Below, piece by piece: positions 46,342 through 56,758 of a DNA stretch of 64,000 nucleotides (positions are counted from its first letter, which is position 1; each line of letters opens with the position of its first letter). A program made the translations under genes and the position numbers. Source of the stretch: an uncultured Methylophilaceae bacterium (GTDB taxonomy: Bacteria > Pseudomonadota > Gammaproteobacteria > Burkholderiales > Methylophilaceae); assembly GCA_903953055.1 (NCBI GenBank), contig CAJBIA010000008.1, forward strand, positions 19,791 through 83,790, given 5' to 3'. Under the pieces are notes generated by a model. That model did not search any database and had not been told where the DNA came from. It was given only the letters and a program-made list of their open reading frames with translations.

Positions 46342-46824
46342 ATGAAATTTATTAAAACATTGATGATGGTCATCGCATTAAGCATTCCATTTGCATCTTT
46401 TGCAATGGAAAGTGACCAGCAAGTTGAATACACAGAGGCTTTGCGTGATGGTAATGTCAAAGTTGTTAAAAAATACTTGGATTCTGGTGTCGATGTAAAT
46501 GAGAAATTTTTTGCATGGTCGGCATTGCAAATTGCTGCAAACAAGAATCAATTGGGTGTTGTTAAGTTTTTAGTAGAGCACGGAGCTGAGGTTAACTATA
46601 CCCATCCTCTCACTAAAATGTCAGCAGGTGAAATGGCTGCATTTGATGGTTATACCGAAGTTGTGAAATATCTTGCATCAAAAGGCGCGGATTGGAATTT
46701 AAAATTACGTGGCGATGTATCGATTGTCCGTGCAGTTCGTGATACCGGTAATACAAAAATGGTTGATCTGTTAATTTCTTTTGGCGCTAAAGATGATGGT
46801 TGTAAAGAAGAAAAATGCTTCTAG
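46342..46824 (+). CDS. exported ankyrin-repeat protein
   Basis: Signal peptide MKFIKTLMMVIALSIPFASFA; ankyrin repeats (SALQIAANKNQLGVVKFLVEHGAEVN). Confidence 0.85.
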   Translation: MKFIKTLMMVIALSIPFASFAMESDQQVEYTEALRDGNVKVVKKYLDSGVDVNEKFFAWSALQIAANKNQLGVVKFLVEHGAEVNYTHPLTKMSAGEMAAFDGYTEVVKYLASKGADWNLKLRGDVSIVRAVRDTGNTKMVDLLISFGAKDDGCKEEKCF

Positions 46825-46844
46825 TTTGAGTTTATCAAACTAAA

Positions 46845-47252
46845 ATGGATCAATTTAAACAGATGATCAATTGCAAGAATGTTCATAAGTTTTATCGATT
46901 AACCCACAGATATCTACTGGTGTTTGTGGGTTTTTTTGTTTTTAGCCTAAATGTATATGCGGATGAAGTTCAAATTTCTAGTTCGCATATTCAAACTTTA
47001 GCGGCCTCTTGCGCGGCTTGCCATGGTAGTCAAGGCAATAGCGTAGGTGGTACTTCTGTACTGGCTGGTTTGGACGCTTCACATTTGGTTTTGCAAATGA
47101 TGTCCTTTAGAAATGGTAGTCGAAGTTCTACCGTTATGCATCGGCATGCCAAAGGACTGACAGTTGAAGAAATTAATGCTTTAGCAGTGTACTTTTCTGA
47201 ACAAAAACGAGTAAGCGCATTAATTCCACCCAGCCAACTGTTGGAGCAATAA
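46845..47252 (+). CDS. monoheme c-type cytochrome (FccA-like)
   Basis: CAACHG heme motif after a hydrophobic N-terminus; 1 nt upstream of the FCSD gene; likely start at 46845 or 46863. Confidence 0.83.
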   Translation: MDQFKQMINCKNVHKFYRLTHRYLLVFVGFFVFSLNVYADEVQISSSHIQTLAASCAACHGSQGNSVGGTSVLAGLDASHLVLQMMSFRNGSRSSTVMHRHAKGLTVEEINALAVYFSEQKRVSALIPPSQLLEQ

Positions 47253-47253
47253 T

Positions 47254-48516
47254 ATGGCGATAGATAGACGTGATTTTCTAAAAATTGCTGCTACAACAGC
47301 CCTAATTTCTTTTCCAATGATTTCAAAGGCGATCACTCAGTCGAAAGGGCGCATTGTAGTTATTGGGGGTGGTTATGCAGGGGCCACGGCAGCTAAATAT
47401 TTACGTTCCTGGAGCAATGGAAGTTTAGATGTCATCATGGTTGAGCCACGAACTCAGTTTGTTTCATGCCCACTGAGTAATTTGGTTTTGGGGGGCACCA
47501 AGAACATCAATGAACTGACTTTTGGCTACGACATGCTAAAAAGTAATCATGGTATTCAATGGGTTTCAGATGAGGTTGTGGCGATCGATACGTCAGATCG
47601 TGTAGTCAAAATGAAGCGGGGTGAATTAGCTTACGATAGATTAATTATCGCCCCAGGCATTGATTTTATGTATGAACAATTACCAGTTTTGCAAAGTGAA
47701 GAAGCTCAGTTGGCGGTTCCTCATGCCTGGAAAGCTGGTGTACAAACAGTTAATCTTCGTAAACAGCTTGAGAGCATGAAGGATGGAGGGGTGTTCGTTA
47801 TTAGCATTCCCAAAGCACCCTATCGATGCCCGCCTGGGCCTTATGAGCGAGTTTCCCAAGTGGCTTTTTACTTAAAAAATCACAAGCCGAATTCTAAAAT
47901 TATTGTGCTCGATGCCAATGCAGAGATTATTTCCAAAAAAGGATTATTCACTAAAGTCTGGGCTGAAATGTATGCAGGCATGATTGATTACCGCCCAAAT
48001 AGTAGTGTGGTGGATGTTGATGTTGTAGCAAAAACAGTTAAAACGGAGTTTGAGTCTGTGCGAGCTGATGTGCTGAATGTCATTCCGCCGCAACGCGCAG
48101 GAAAAATTGCTCAAATTGCAGGTGTTGCTAATGTCGATAAACGTTGGTGCGAAGTAGACTTTTTAACCTACGAATCAAAAATAATTCCAAACGTGCATCT
48201 TATTGGAGATTCTGTATCCGCTGCATTACCCAAATCTGCCCATATGGCAACTTCACAAGCACGTGTATGTGCTAATGCTATTGTGGCGCTTATGAGCAAT
48301 CAATTGCCAGATTCAGCGCCAGTATTTGCTAATACATGCTATAGCTATGTTTCGGATAAGATGGCGATGCATGTTGCGAATGTTTATCGCTATGACCCTA
48401 ATAAGAAAATTATGGTTTCTGCTGAAGGGGGTGGGGTTTCTGAAAAGCCTTCAGAATTAGAGGGTAATTATGCGCAAGCCTGGGCCAAAAATATTTGGTC
48501 GGATGTTCTGACCTAA
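47254..48516 (+). CDS. fccB: flavocytochrome c sulfide dehydrogenase flavoprotein subunit (FccB/SoxF-like)
   Basis: RRDFLK Tat-like signal; GGGYAGATAAKYLR; VSCPLSN flavin-attachment Cys position; YRCPPGPYERVSQVA and NTCYS redox-Cys positions; IPPQRAGKIA. Confidence 0.88.
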   Translation: MAIDRRDFLKIAATTALISFPMISKAITQSKGRIVVIGGGYAGATAAKYLRSWSNGSLDVIMVEPRTQFVSCPLSNLVLGGTKNINELTFGYDMLKSNHGIQWVSDEVVAIDTSDRVVKMKRGELAYDRLIIAPGIDFMYEQLPVLQSEEAQLAVPHAWKAGVQTVNLRKQLESMKDGGVFVISIPKAPYRCPPGPYERVSQVAFYLKNHKPNSKIIVLDANAEIISKKGLFTKVWAEMYAGMIDYRPNSSVVDVDVVAKTVKTEFESVRADVLNVIPPQRAGKIAQIAGVANVDKRWCEVDFLTYESKIIPNVHLIGDSVSAALPKSAHMATSQARVCANAIVALMSNQLPDSAPVFANTCYSYVSDKMAMHVANVYRYDPNKKIMVSAEGGGVSEKPSELEGNYAQAWAKNIWSDVLT

Positions 48517-48551
48517 GTTCTATTTTTCAGAAAGCGGTGTTGGTAATCATT

Positions 48552-49130
48552 ATGTTGAATTTCAAATTATTTATATCAGCTATTGTTCTGATAAGCATTA
48601 GAAATATAGCAATAGCACACGAAATCACTCCAACAAATATTGCCGTTTACATTCAAGCCCAAGAATATAACCATCAGATTCGATTAAGTCATTATTCTCA
48701 AGATTATTGGTATAGCCAAGGTCCAATGTTAGAGATGGCAGCAGCAGAAGTTTTGGGAGCCAATTATGCTGGCGTTGATATGTGTGATGCGCAACCAAAA
48801 GAGGCAAAGGTTATTGTCTGGCTTCGACCAAGAATGTTTTATAACCCACAAATGCAAACGTTCTACGGCAAAGTGATTGCGGTAGCATATACCGCTGATG
48901 GTAAACCTCTAGCTAATTATGTGGGAGAAACCTCAAAGCGTGCCTTTTTTGATGTTAAAACTGAGCTAAGCTTGAATGAGGTATATCATGGCGCAATGAA
49001 AGTGGTTTCAGCACAGATGAAAGCAGATGCAAAGTTTCAAGATGCGCTTAAAGCCTTATCCTTTTCATCGCCATGTGCAATGGTCAGCTTGTTGCCTGAG
49101 CCAAAAATTCAATTCATGTCATTTCAATAG
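48552..49130 (+). CDS. uncharacterised exported protein
   Basis: Signal peptide MLNFKLFISAIVLISIRNIAIAHE; no family recognised by eye; start at 48552 preferred to 48495. Confidence 0.7.
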   Translation: MLNFKLFISAIVLISIRNIAIAHEITPTNIAVYIQAQEYNHQIRLSHYSQDYWYSQGPMLEMAAAEVLGANYAGVDMCDAQPKEAKVIVWLRPRMFYNPQMQTFYGKVIAVAYTADGKPLANYVGETSKRAFFDVKTELSLNEVYHGAMKVVSAQMKADAKFQDALKALSFSSPCAMVSLLPEPKIQFMSFQ

Positions 49131-49138
49131 GGAGTTTT

Positions 49139-50002
49139 ATGCGAATTTCTAAGCTATTAATAGTTTTAATTGGTTTTGTAGTTTTATCATTCAATGTTCA
49201 GGCACACGAAACGAAAAAAATTACAGGATTAAAAATGCCTGAATCAGCCATCGCTGCAAAAGATGGTCGTATCTTTGTTTCAGAGATTGGTGAATTTGGT
49301 AAAGATGGTGATGGTCAAATTACTGTGATTGATAAAAATGGCGAATTGAAAGTATTTGCACAGGGTTTAGATGACCCTAAAGGCTTAGCAATTGTCGGTA
49401 ATGACTTGTTTGTGGCTGATAATCACCGCGTCATGAAAATTACTTTAGATGGCAAAGTTTCAGTGTTTGCGGCGCCAGAAGCTTTTCCTGAACCGGCTCA
49501 ATTTTTAAATGATTTGGAGTCTGATGCGGCTGGCAATATTTATGTGAGTGATAGTGGAGATTTAAAGGGAGTAGGTGGTGCAATTTATAAAATTAACTCA
49601 AAAGGTAAAGTTACAACCATTATCAATGGCAAACAAGATGCACGTATATTAGCGCCCAATGGTTTGTTGATGGGTAAAACTCAAAACTGCATTATGGTTG
49701 TTGATTTTGTTTCTGGTGTTTTATATCGCTTAGATATGAAGAAAAACGAGCTGATTGAAGTTGCAAATGGCTTCGGTGGTGGTGACGGTATTGTAAAAGG
49801 CAAAAAGGACCAGTTCTATGTCAGCGATTGGAAAAACGGGAAAGTATTTAGCGTTAAATTAGAAAAAGGCGCGGTTGTTAATGCAGAACTTATTAAAGAA
49901 GGCTTTGCGGCCGCGGCAGATATTGCGCCTAGCCTAGATGGTAAATTTCTATTGGTACCTGATATGAAGGCCGGCGAGTTAGTGTATTTGCCACTTCATT
50001 AA
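49139..50002 (+). CDS. exported beta-propeller protein (SMP-30/NHL-like)
   Basis: Signal peptide; repeated DGRIFVSE / GNDLFVADNHRVMKI / GNIYVSDSGDLKG blades. Confidence 0.75.
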   Translation: MRISKLLIVLIGFVVLSFNVQAHETKKITGLKMPESAIAAKDGRIFVSEIGEFGKDGDGQITVIDKNGELKVFAQGLDDPKGLAIVGNDLFVADNHRVMKITLDGKVSVFAAPEAFPEPAQFLNDLESDAAGNIYVSDSGDLKGVGGAIYKINSKGKVTTIINGKQDARILAPNGLLMGKTQNCIMVVDFVSGVLYRLDMKKNELIEVANGFGGGDGIVKGKKDQFYVSDWKNGKVFSVKLEKGAVVNAELIKEGFAAAADIAPSLDGKFLLVPDMKAGELVYLPLH

Positions 50003-50018
50003 GTAATCTTATTTTGTT

Positions 50019-50050
50019 AAAAAAGGCCTTCTGTTGAAGGCCTTTTTTTT
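50019..50050. terminator. intrinsic terminator ending the purL-to-propeller run
   Basis: AAAAAAGGCCTTC-TGTT-GAAGGCCTTTTTTTT. Confidence 0.88.
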
Positions 50051-50068
50051 GCTAATAATACTAATAAT

Positions 50069-50638
50069 TTATTTTGCCTGGGTAACAAGGGTAACTGATT
50101 CGATTGCCACTGTTTGTATTGGAACGTCGCCGCCATCTGTAGGGAGATGTGAGATTTTCTCAACTACATCCATGCCTTTGACTACCTTACCAAACACAGT
50201 ATAGCCCCAGCCGCGTTCAGATTTTTCAGTGTAGTTTAAAAAAGCATTGTTGGCGACGTTTATAAAGAATTGTGAAGATGCAGAATGGGGATCATTGGTC
50301 CGCGCCATGGCGATAGTACCTATTGTGTTGGCTAGACCGTTGTCTGCTTCATTTTTGATTGGTGCGCGTGTTGTTTTTTCATTTAAGCTTTTATCCATAC
50401 CGCCACCTTGAATCATAAATCCAGAAATTACGCGGTGGAAAATCGTACCAGAATAAAAGCCATCTTTTGTGTACTGTAGAAAGTTAGCTACAGTGGTTGG
50501 AGCTTTCTCTTGATTGAGTTCAACTACAATTATGCCTTTGTTCGTTTTGATTTCAACGGTAGGCTGAGCAAACGCGTTGACGCTTGAAGCGAGTGTTGAA
50601 AGCAAGGTGCATGAAATAAATAGTTTTTTAAACGTCAT
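50069..50638 (-). CDS. exported cyclophilin-type peptidylprolyl isomerase
   Basis: [36 protein letters not shown]; signal peptide. Confidence 0.94.
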   Translation of the reverse strand: MTFKKLFISCTLLSTLASSVNAFAQPTVEIKTNKGIIVVELNQEKAPTTVANFLQYTKDGFYSGTIFHRVISGFMIQGGGMDKSLNEKTTRAPIKNEADNGLANTIGTIAMARTNDPHSASSQFFINVANNAFLNYTEKSERGWGYTVFGKVVKGMDVVEKISHLPTDGGDVPIQTVAIESVTLVTQAK

Positions 50639-50671
50639 TTTTAATCCTTTGGGTTAAATAAAAGTGCTTAA

Positions 50672-51520
50672 TTAAATCGTCGAGAATAAATTCACAATGC
50701 CATCTAGCCCAACATAATTAAGTGCGTAGCTGGCTTGGGCTTGAACGATGGGCTTTGCATGGTAGGCTATCCCTGCCACTGCTTCACGCATCATGGTTAA
50801 GTCGTTGGCGCCGTCACCTATGGCAATTACCTGATCTTTATTCAAACCGAGTTTCTCTCGTCTTTGTATCAGGAAATTAGCTTTTGCTTGAGCGTCTACT
50901 ATTTCACCATGTACTTTTCCAGTTAGTTTCCCGTTACAAATTTCTAGAGTGTTTGACTCGGCATAATCTAAATCTAGCTTTGATTTCACATGGTTTGCAA
51001 AAAACTCGAAACCACCCGACACTAATAACGTTGAAATACCATTAGCTTTACAAGCATCTATCCAAATTTTCGCGCCAGGGTTTAGTTTAAGTCTTTCGTC
51101 AACAACTCGCTGAAGGGCCGATTCATCTAGGCCCTTCAGGAGGGCAACGCGGCGAGTTAGACTTTCTTTAAATTCAATTTCACCCCGCATTGCACTTTCG
51201 GTAATTTCTGCCACCTGTGGTTTGATGTTCATCATATCGGCAATTTCGTCAATACATTCGATATTGATGAGGGTTGAATCCATATCCATAACTGCAAGTT
51301 TTATATTCTTTAGGGTTTGTTTCTCTGGTACATAAGAGCAATCAATTTGTTGACTATGACAGAATTTTTTGACCTCATCAGAAACCGAATCTTGGTGAGG
51401 TAAATAATAAGCGTGTTCCGCGATTTGAATAAATTGCAAGCCTGGTTTGGTCCTGCTCAATTGATGAATCTGCATCAGATGAGCTAATTGAATTGATGAA
51501 CTTTGAACGACTAAGCGCAT
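50672..51520 (-). CDS. serB: phosphoserine phosphatase
   Basis: VMDMDSTLINIECIDEIAD, LLVSGGFEFFA, AIGDGANDLTMM. Confidence 0.96.
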   Translation of the reverse strand: MRLVVQSSSIQLAHLMQIHQLSRTKPGLQFIQIAEHAYYLPHQDSVSDEVKKFCHSQQIDCSYVPEKQTLKNIKLAVMDMDSTLINIECIDEIADMMNIKPQVAEITESAMRGEIEFKESLTRRVALLKGLDESALQRVVDERLKLNPGAKIWIDACKANGISTLLVSGGFEFFANHVKSKLDLDYAESNTLEICNGKLTGKVHGEIVDAQAKANFLIQRREKLGLNKDQVIAIGDGANDLTMMREAVAGIAYHAKPIVQAQASYALNYVGLDGIVNLFSTI

Positions 51521-51666
51521 ATAGACTTAATGTGGAAAAATTAAAAAGTGACATATTATACATCGGTAAAGCCGTGTATTTATCATGGTATTAATCGCAA
51601 CTGGGCTGGTGTCTAGAGACGATTTGCGCGAGAATGTCACTTTAGGGTAAACCATAAAACATCAAC

Positions 51667-52830
51667 ATGAATTTGCATGAATTTCAGGCTAAACAATTAC
51701 TTCAACGCTATGGCCTAGCAGTACCAATCGGACAAGTTGTTCAATCAGCAGAAGCAGCTGCATCCGCGACTAAAGAAATTGCCGGCGAGGCTTGGGTAGT
51801 TAAAGCCCAGGTTCATGCGGGAGGTCGCGGAAAGGCCGGTGGTGTCAAGATTGTAAAGTCATCTAGTGAGGCTCAATCTGTGGCTTATGGGTTGCTAGGT
51901 AAGCATTTAGTAACTTATCAGAATGCCCCGGAAGGCCAGCCTGTGCATCAACTTTTGATTGAGCAAACGCTACCAATTGCGCGTGAGCTTTATTTGTCAA
52001 TTTTAGTGGATCGGACTTTGGAACGCGTTGTGATGGTCGCATCAAGTGCTGGTGGTATGGATATTGAAGAAATTGCTGAGACCACGCCAGAAAAAATACT
52101 TCAAGAAGTTTGTGATCCATTGAACGGCTTGGTAGATTATCAGGCTCGTAATTTGGCATTTGCCTTGGGTTTGGTGGGAGAACAAATTGCAGCCTTTACC
52201 AAATTGGCAAAAGGATTGTACAAGTTATTTAAAGAAAATGATTTGGCATTACTTGAGATCAACCCACTTGTAGTGACAACGGAAGGAAAGATTTTTGCCT
52301 TAGATTGCAAAATGAGCGTGGATGACAATGCTTTATATCGTCAAAAATCATTGGCTGAACAACGTGATTGGAGTCAAGACGATGAGAAAGAAGCTGAGGC
52401 ACATCATGCAGGACTCAATTATATTGCCCTGAATGGCAGTATTGGATGCATGGTCAATGGTGCAGGTTTGGCGATGGCCACAATGGATTTAATTAAGCTT
52501 CATGGGGGCGCGCCAGCTAACTTTTTGGATGTAGGCGGAGGCGCAACAGCTGAAACAGTGGCTAAGGCTTTCAAGATCATTTTGGCAGATAAAAATGTTA
52601 AAGCGATTTTAGTTAATATTTTTGGCGGAATTATGCGCTGTGACATTATTGCAGAAGGAATTATTGCAGCTGTGAAAGATGTAGGTATTACCATTCCAGT
52701 AGTCGTGCGTTTAGAAGGTACAAACGTCGAACTTGGCCGCAAAATGCTAAGTGAAAGTGGTCTTTCAATTATTTCTGCTGCAGGCTTAACTGATGCAGCC
52801 AAACAAGCGGTTGCTGCGGTCAGCGCATAA
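51667..52830 (+). CDS. sucC: succinyl-CoA synthetase beta subunit (ADP-forming)
   Basis: [45 protein letters not shown]. Confidence 0.95.
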   Translation: MNLHEFQAKQLLQRYGLAVPIGQVVQSAEAAASATKEIAGEAWVVKAQVHAGGRGKAGGVKIVKSSSEAQSVAYGLLGKHLVTYQNAPEGQPVHQLLIEQTLPIARELYLSILVDRTLERVVMVASSAGGMDIEEIAETTPEKILQEVCDPLNGLVDYQARNLAFALGLVGEQIAAFTKLAKGLYKLFKENDLALLEINPLVVTTEGKIFALDCKMSVDDNALYRQKSLAEQRDWSQDDEKEAEAHHAGLNYIALNGSIGCMVNGAGLAMATMDLIKLHGGAPANFLDVGGGATAETVAKAFKIILADKNVKAILVNIFGGIMRCDIIAEGIIAAVKDVGITIPVVVRLEGTNVELGRKMLSESGLSIISAAGLTDAAKQAVAAVSA

Positions 52831-52838
52831 GGTTCCAC

Positions 52839-53723
52839 ATGAGCATCTTAGTCAATAAAAATACAAAAGTCTTATGCCAGGGATTTACAGGCAAACAAGG
52901 TACATTTCATTCAGAACAAGCATTAGCTTACGGAACAAAAATGGTCGGCGGTGTGACCCCAGGCAAAGGGGGGCAAAGTCATTTAGGCTTACCTGTTTTC
53001 AATACCATGCGAGATGCTGTAGATCAAACAGGAGCGGATGCTTCAGTAATCTATGTGCCACCTCCATTTGCTGCGGACTCTATTTTGGAAGCATGTGATG
53101 CAGGCATTAGTTTAATTGTATGTATTACTGAAGGCATTCCAGTATTGGACATGCTTAATGTAAAGGCTGCGCTTAAAGCAAACAACGTGAAGCTGGTTGG
53201 TCCAAACTGCCCTGGGGTGATTACCCCGGACGAATGCAAAATAGGCATTATGCCAGGCAGTATTCATTTGCGCGGTAAAGTCGGTATTGTTTCTCGCTCA
53301 GGCACGCTAACTTATGAAGCAGTTAATCAAACAACGACTTTAGGTCTTGGTCAATCAACTTGTGTTGGTATTGGTGGCGATCCAATTCGCGGCCTTAGTT
53401 TTATTGACTGCTTGGAGATGTTCCAAGCAGATCCTGAAACAGAAGCTATTATTATGGTAGGTGAAATTGGTGGGGCGGATGAAGAAGCAGCGGCTGATTA
53501 TATTAAGCAGTTTGTCACCAAGCCTGTAGCTGGGTACATTGCAGGCCAGACTGCTCCTAAAGGAAAGCGTATGGGACATGCAGGGGCTATTATTTCTGGG
53601 GGAAGTGGTAAGGCGGAAGATAAGATTTTGGCTTTAGAGAAAGCTGGCGTGATTGTCGCAAGCTCTCCTGCAGGACTTGGTGATGCGGTTATAGCTGCAA
53701 TGAATGCAAAAAAAGACAATTAA
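52839..53723 (+). CDS. sucD: succinyl-CoA synthetase alpha subunit
   Basis: [41 protein letters not shown]-like [13 protein letters not shown]. Confidence 0.95.
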   Translation: MSILVNKNTKVLCQGFTGKQGTFHSEQALAYGTKMVGGVTPGKGGQSHLGLPVFNTMRDAVDQTGADASVIYVPPPFAADSILEACDAGISLIVCITEGIPVLDMLNVKAALKANNVKLVGPNCPGVITPDECKIGIMPGSIHLRGKVGIVSRSGTLTYEAVNQTTTLGLGQSTCVGIGGDPIRGLSFIDCLEMFQADPETEAIIMVGEIGGADEEAAADYIKQFVTKPVAGYIAGQTAPKGKRMGHAGAIISGGSGKAEDKILALEKAGVIVASSPAGLGDAVIAAMNAKKDN

Positions 53724-54703
53724 TGAACTTTAACTTTTTAAAATACTTAGGCCATCTTGTTGTTGTTCAGATATTAATGGCATTGATAGGTGGTTTCGTT
53801 TTAACTTCCACTGTGTTGGCGGAAGAGAACATATCTTATCTCTTAACAGTTTCTGCTAAGGGCGATCTTGCAACGGTAAGAGCGATGCTAGATGGAGGCA
53901 CAAACCCTAATGTGCGAGATGTTGATGGGGTAACCGCTTTGATGTATGCGGCACGCAAAGACAAATCGGAAGTTGTCAAAGCATTGCTCGAAAAAGGCGC
54001 GGACGCAAATGCCAAGGATAATAGTGGTTGGACAGCTTTGATGTTAGCTTCACGCAAGAATTACCTAAAAACAGCTGAGATTCTTCTCAATAACGGGGCA
54101 GATCCAACACTTCGAGATGTTTCTGGTTGGAGTGCTTTGGGAATGGCGGCAACATCTGGTTATGCGGAAATGGTGAGCATCTTAATTGAGCACGGTATGG
54201 ATGCTAATACTAAGAGCGATGATGGTAAAAGTATTTTGATGTATGCGGCTAAGAATGGAGATGTTGCAACCATAAAGGTTTTGTTGGCACATGGTGCCTT
54301 GGTTGCTGATGCCGATCGATTGAAAGTAAATGCTTTAATGTATGCGGCGCGTGAGGGCAACGTCACTGCAATTGAAACGCTCATTAATTCAGGGGCTAAG
54401 GTCGATGATCAAGACAAGTCTAAATGGACTGCACTTAGTTGGGCAGTTAGAAAAAAACATCTAGAAGCAGTGAGCGTTTTAATATCAAAAGGGGCTGATG
54501 TAAATCATAAAGATGATCAAGGCACCCCACCTTTGCAAAATGCTGTACTTAATGGGGATGCTGCAATGGTTGATTTGTTGATAAAAAACGGCGCTGACGT
54601 TAAAACAAAAGATCAATATGGGCTTACTGCTTTGGTATATGCGTTAAAAGGTAAAAGTTCTGAGATTGTAAAAATGATCAGAGATGCAGGTGGAAATTAT
54701 TAG
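53723..54703 (+). CDS. exported multi-repeat ankyrin protein
   Basis: N-terminal hydrophobic segment; about eight ankyrin repeats (DGVTALMYAARKDKSEVVKALLEKGADANAKDNSGWTALMLAS...). Confidence 0.9.
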   Translation: MNFNFLKYLGHLVVVQILMALIGGFVLTSTVLAEENISYLLTVSAKGDLATVRAMLDGGTNPNVRDVDGVTALMYAARKDKSEVVKALLEKGADANAKDNSGWTALMLASRKNYLKTAEILLNNGADPTLRDVSGWSALGMAATSGYAEMVSILIEHGMDANTKSDDGKSILMYAAKNGDVATIKVLLAHGALVADADRLKVNALMYAAREGNVTAIETLINSGAKVDDQDKSKWTALSWAVRKKHLEAVSVLISKGADVNHKDDQGTPPLQNAVLNGDAAMVDLLIKNGADVKTKDQYGLTALVYALKGKSSEIVKMIRDAGGNY

Positions 54704-56327
54704 CCAGCCCATTTGCTTAGCAATTGCCCAAATCAATTGTACTGTAGGAGATATTGCGGGTAATAGTAATAAAATATTAGCCGCAGCTTCAAAAGCGAAG
54801 GATGCGGGGGCCTCACTTCTCATCACTCCTGAACTTGCTTTAACTGGCTACCCGCCAGAAGATTTATTATTGCGTGATGATTTCAATCACGCGAGTCAAA
54901 CTGCCCTAGTTGATTTGGCTAAAAAAACGCAAGGAATAACGCTTTTAGTAGGCCACCCTAGAATGCACGAAGGGGCTTGTTATAACGCTGCTTCAGTTAT
55001 TCAGGATGGCAAGGTCCTTTTTACTTATCACAAGCATGCATTGCCAAATCATACGGTCTTTGATGAATTGCGTTATTTTAAACCGGGTATAGCGCCCTTA
55101 GTTTTTGAACACCATGGGGTGAAGTGCGGAGTCCTAATTTGCGCTGATGTTTGGGAACCAAATCCTGCTCGATTAGCAAAGAATGCCGGCGCTGAGATTT
55201 TATTGGTGCTTAATGCATCACCATTTCATATTGATAAACAAGATAGTCGTCATGAAATCGTTCGCCAACGAGTTTTAGAAACTGGTTTAGCTGTTGTTTA
55301 TGCTAATTTAGTTGGGGGGCAAGATGAGCTCGTTTTTGATGGCGCTTCTTTTGTATTAGATCGTTCTGGAGCAGTTGTTCAACAATTACCTGCGTTCGAA
55401 GAAGCGTTAGTGTTTATTGAGATTGATTGCGCTAAAAATAATAAGGCCAACCCTAATCTGGCGATAGTTTCCCCATCGCTATCCTTAGAGGCTTCTATAT
55501 ATGAGGCTTTAAAACTTGGTTTGAAAGACTATGTTAATAAAAACAACTTCAAGGGAGTGGTGATTGGGCTTTCTGGGGGTGTTGATTCGGCGCTAACCTT
55601 GGCGATAGCTGTTGATGCTCTTGGTTCAGATCAGGTACGTGTAGTCATGATGCCTTCTGAATTCACCGCAGAGATGAGTGTCATTGATGCGCATTTAATG
55701 GCAAAGGCATTAGGGGTCCAATACAGTGAGTTGCCAATTAATGCGCTATTTAATTTATTTAGAGAGACGCTTTCTGATGAGTTTTTTGGCTTGCCATTTG
55801 ATACAACTGAAGAGAATTTACAAGCGCGTATTCGTGGCATGCTGCTCATGGCATTGTCGAATAAATTTGGAAGTATTGTGCTAACAACAGGCAATAAAAG
55901 CGAAATGGCGGTTGGTTACTCAACGCTTTATGGAGATATGGCTGGTGGATTTGCACTGCTTAAAGATGTGCCAAAAACAATGGTTTATCAACTTTCAAAT
56001 TATCGAAATTTGATATCACCAGTCATTCCTGAACGAATTCTTCTTCGTCCACCATCTGCAGAATTAAGGCACGATCAAAAAGATCAGGATAGTTTGCCTG
56101 CTTATTCGATTCTTGATGGAATAATGGAAGCTTATGTTGAACATGATGCAAGTCGTGCGGACATTATAGAAATGGGATATAGAGAGCAAGATGTGAATCG
56201 TGTAACATCACTGATTGATAGAAATGAATATAAACGACGCCAGTCACCGATTGGCGTTCGTATTACTCAAAGAGGATTTGGTAAGGATAGGCGCTATCCC
56301 ATTACTACAAGATTTTTGAATGTCTGA
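54684..56327 (+). CDS. nadE: glutamine-dependent NAD+ synthetase
   Basis: N-terminal nitrilase domain (CLAIAQINCTVGDI, CGVLICADVWE); C-terminal GLSGGVDSALTLAIA. Confidence 0.96.
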   Translation: MQVEIISQPICLAIAQINCTVGDIAGNSNKILAAASKAKDAGASLLITPELALTGYPPEDLLLRDDFNHASQTALVDLAKKTQGITLLVGHPRMHEGACYNAASVIQDGKVLFTYHKHALPNHTVFDELRYFKPGIAPLVFEHHGVKCGVLICADVWEPNPARLAKNAGAEILLVLNASPFHIDKQDSRHEIVRQRVLETGLAVVYANLVGGQDELVFDGASFVLDRSGAVVQQLPAFEEALVFIEIDCAKNNKANPNLAIVSPSLSLEASIYEALKLGLKDYVNKNNFKGVVIGLSGGVDSALTLAIAVDALGSDQVRVVMMPSEFTAEMSVIDAHLMAKALGVQYSELPINALFNLFRETLSDEFFGLPFDTTEENLQARIRGMLLMALSNKFGSIVLTTGNKSEMAVGYSTLYGDMAGGFALLKDVPKTMVYQLSNYRNLISPVIPERILLRPPSAELRHDQKDQDSLPAYSILDGIMEAYVEHDASRADIIEMGYREQDVNRVTSLIDRNEYKRRQSPIGVRITQRGFGKDRRYPITTRFLNV

Positions 56328-56361
56328 GACGTTAGTTGAGTTATCACCTGAAGGAACGTAA

Positions 56362-56700
<339 letters not shown>

Positions 56701-56758
56701 GCTCTTTATGAATGGCCTTGCTTTTGCATAAGGGGGCAGTTTTTTTACTTTACTACGC

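Noticed and set aside
51667-53723. sucCD considered as malate thiokinase (mtkAB) because the host is a methylotroph
   Set aside because: Sequence and length read as ordinary SucC/SucD and no serine-cycle genes are nearby; specificity cannot be separated by eye.
53880-54660. Repeated LMYAA-coding DNA (ATGTATGCGGC) in the ankyrin gene
   Set aside because: Explained by the protein repeats; not a separate DNA repeat or CRISPR.
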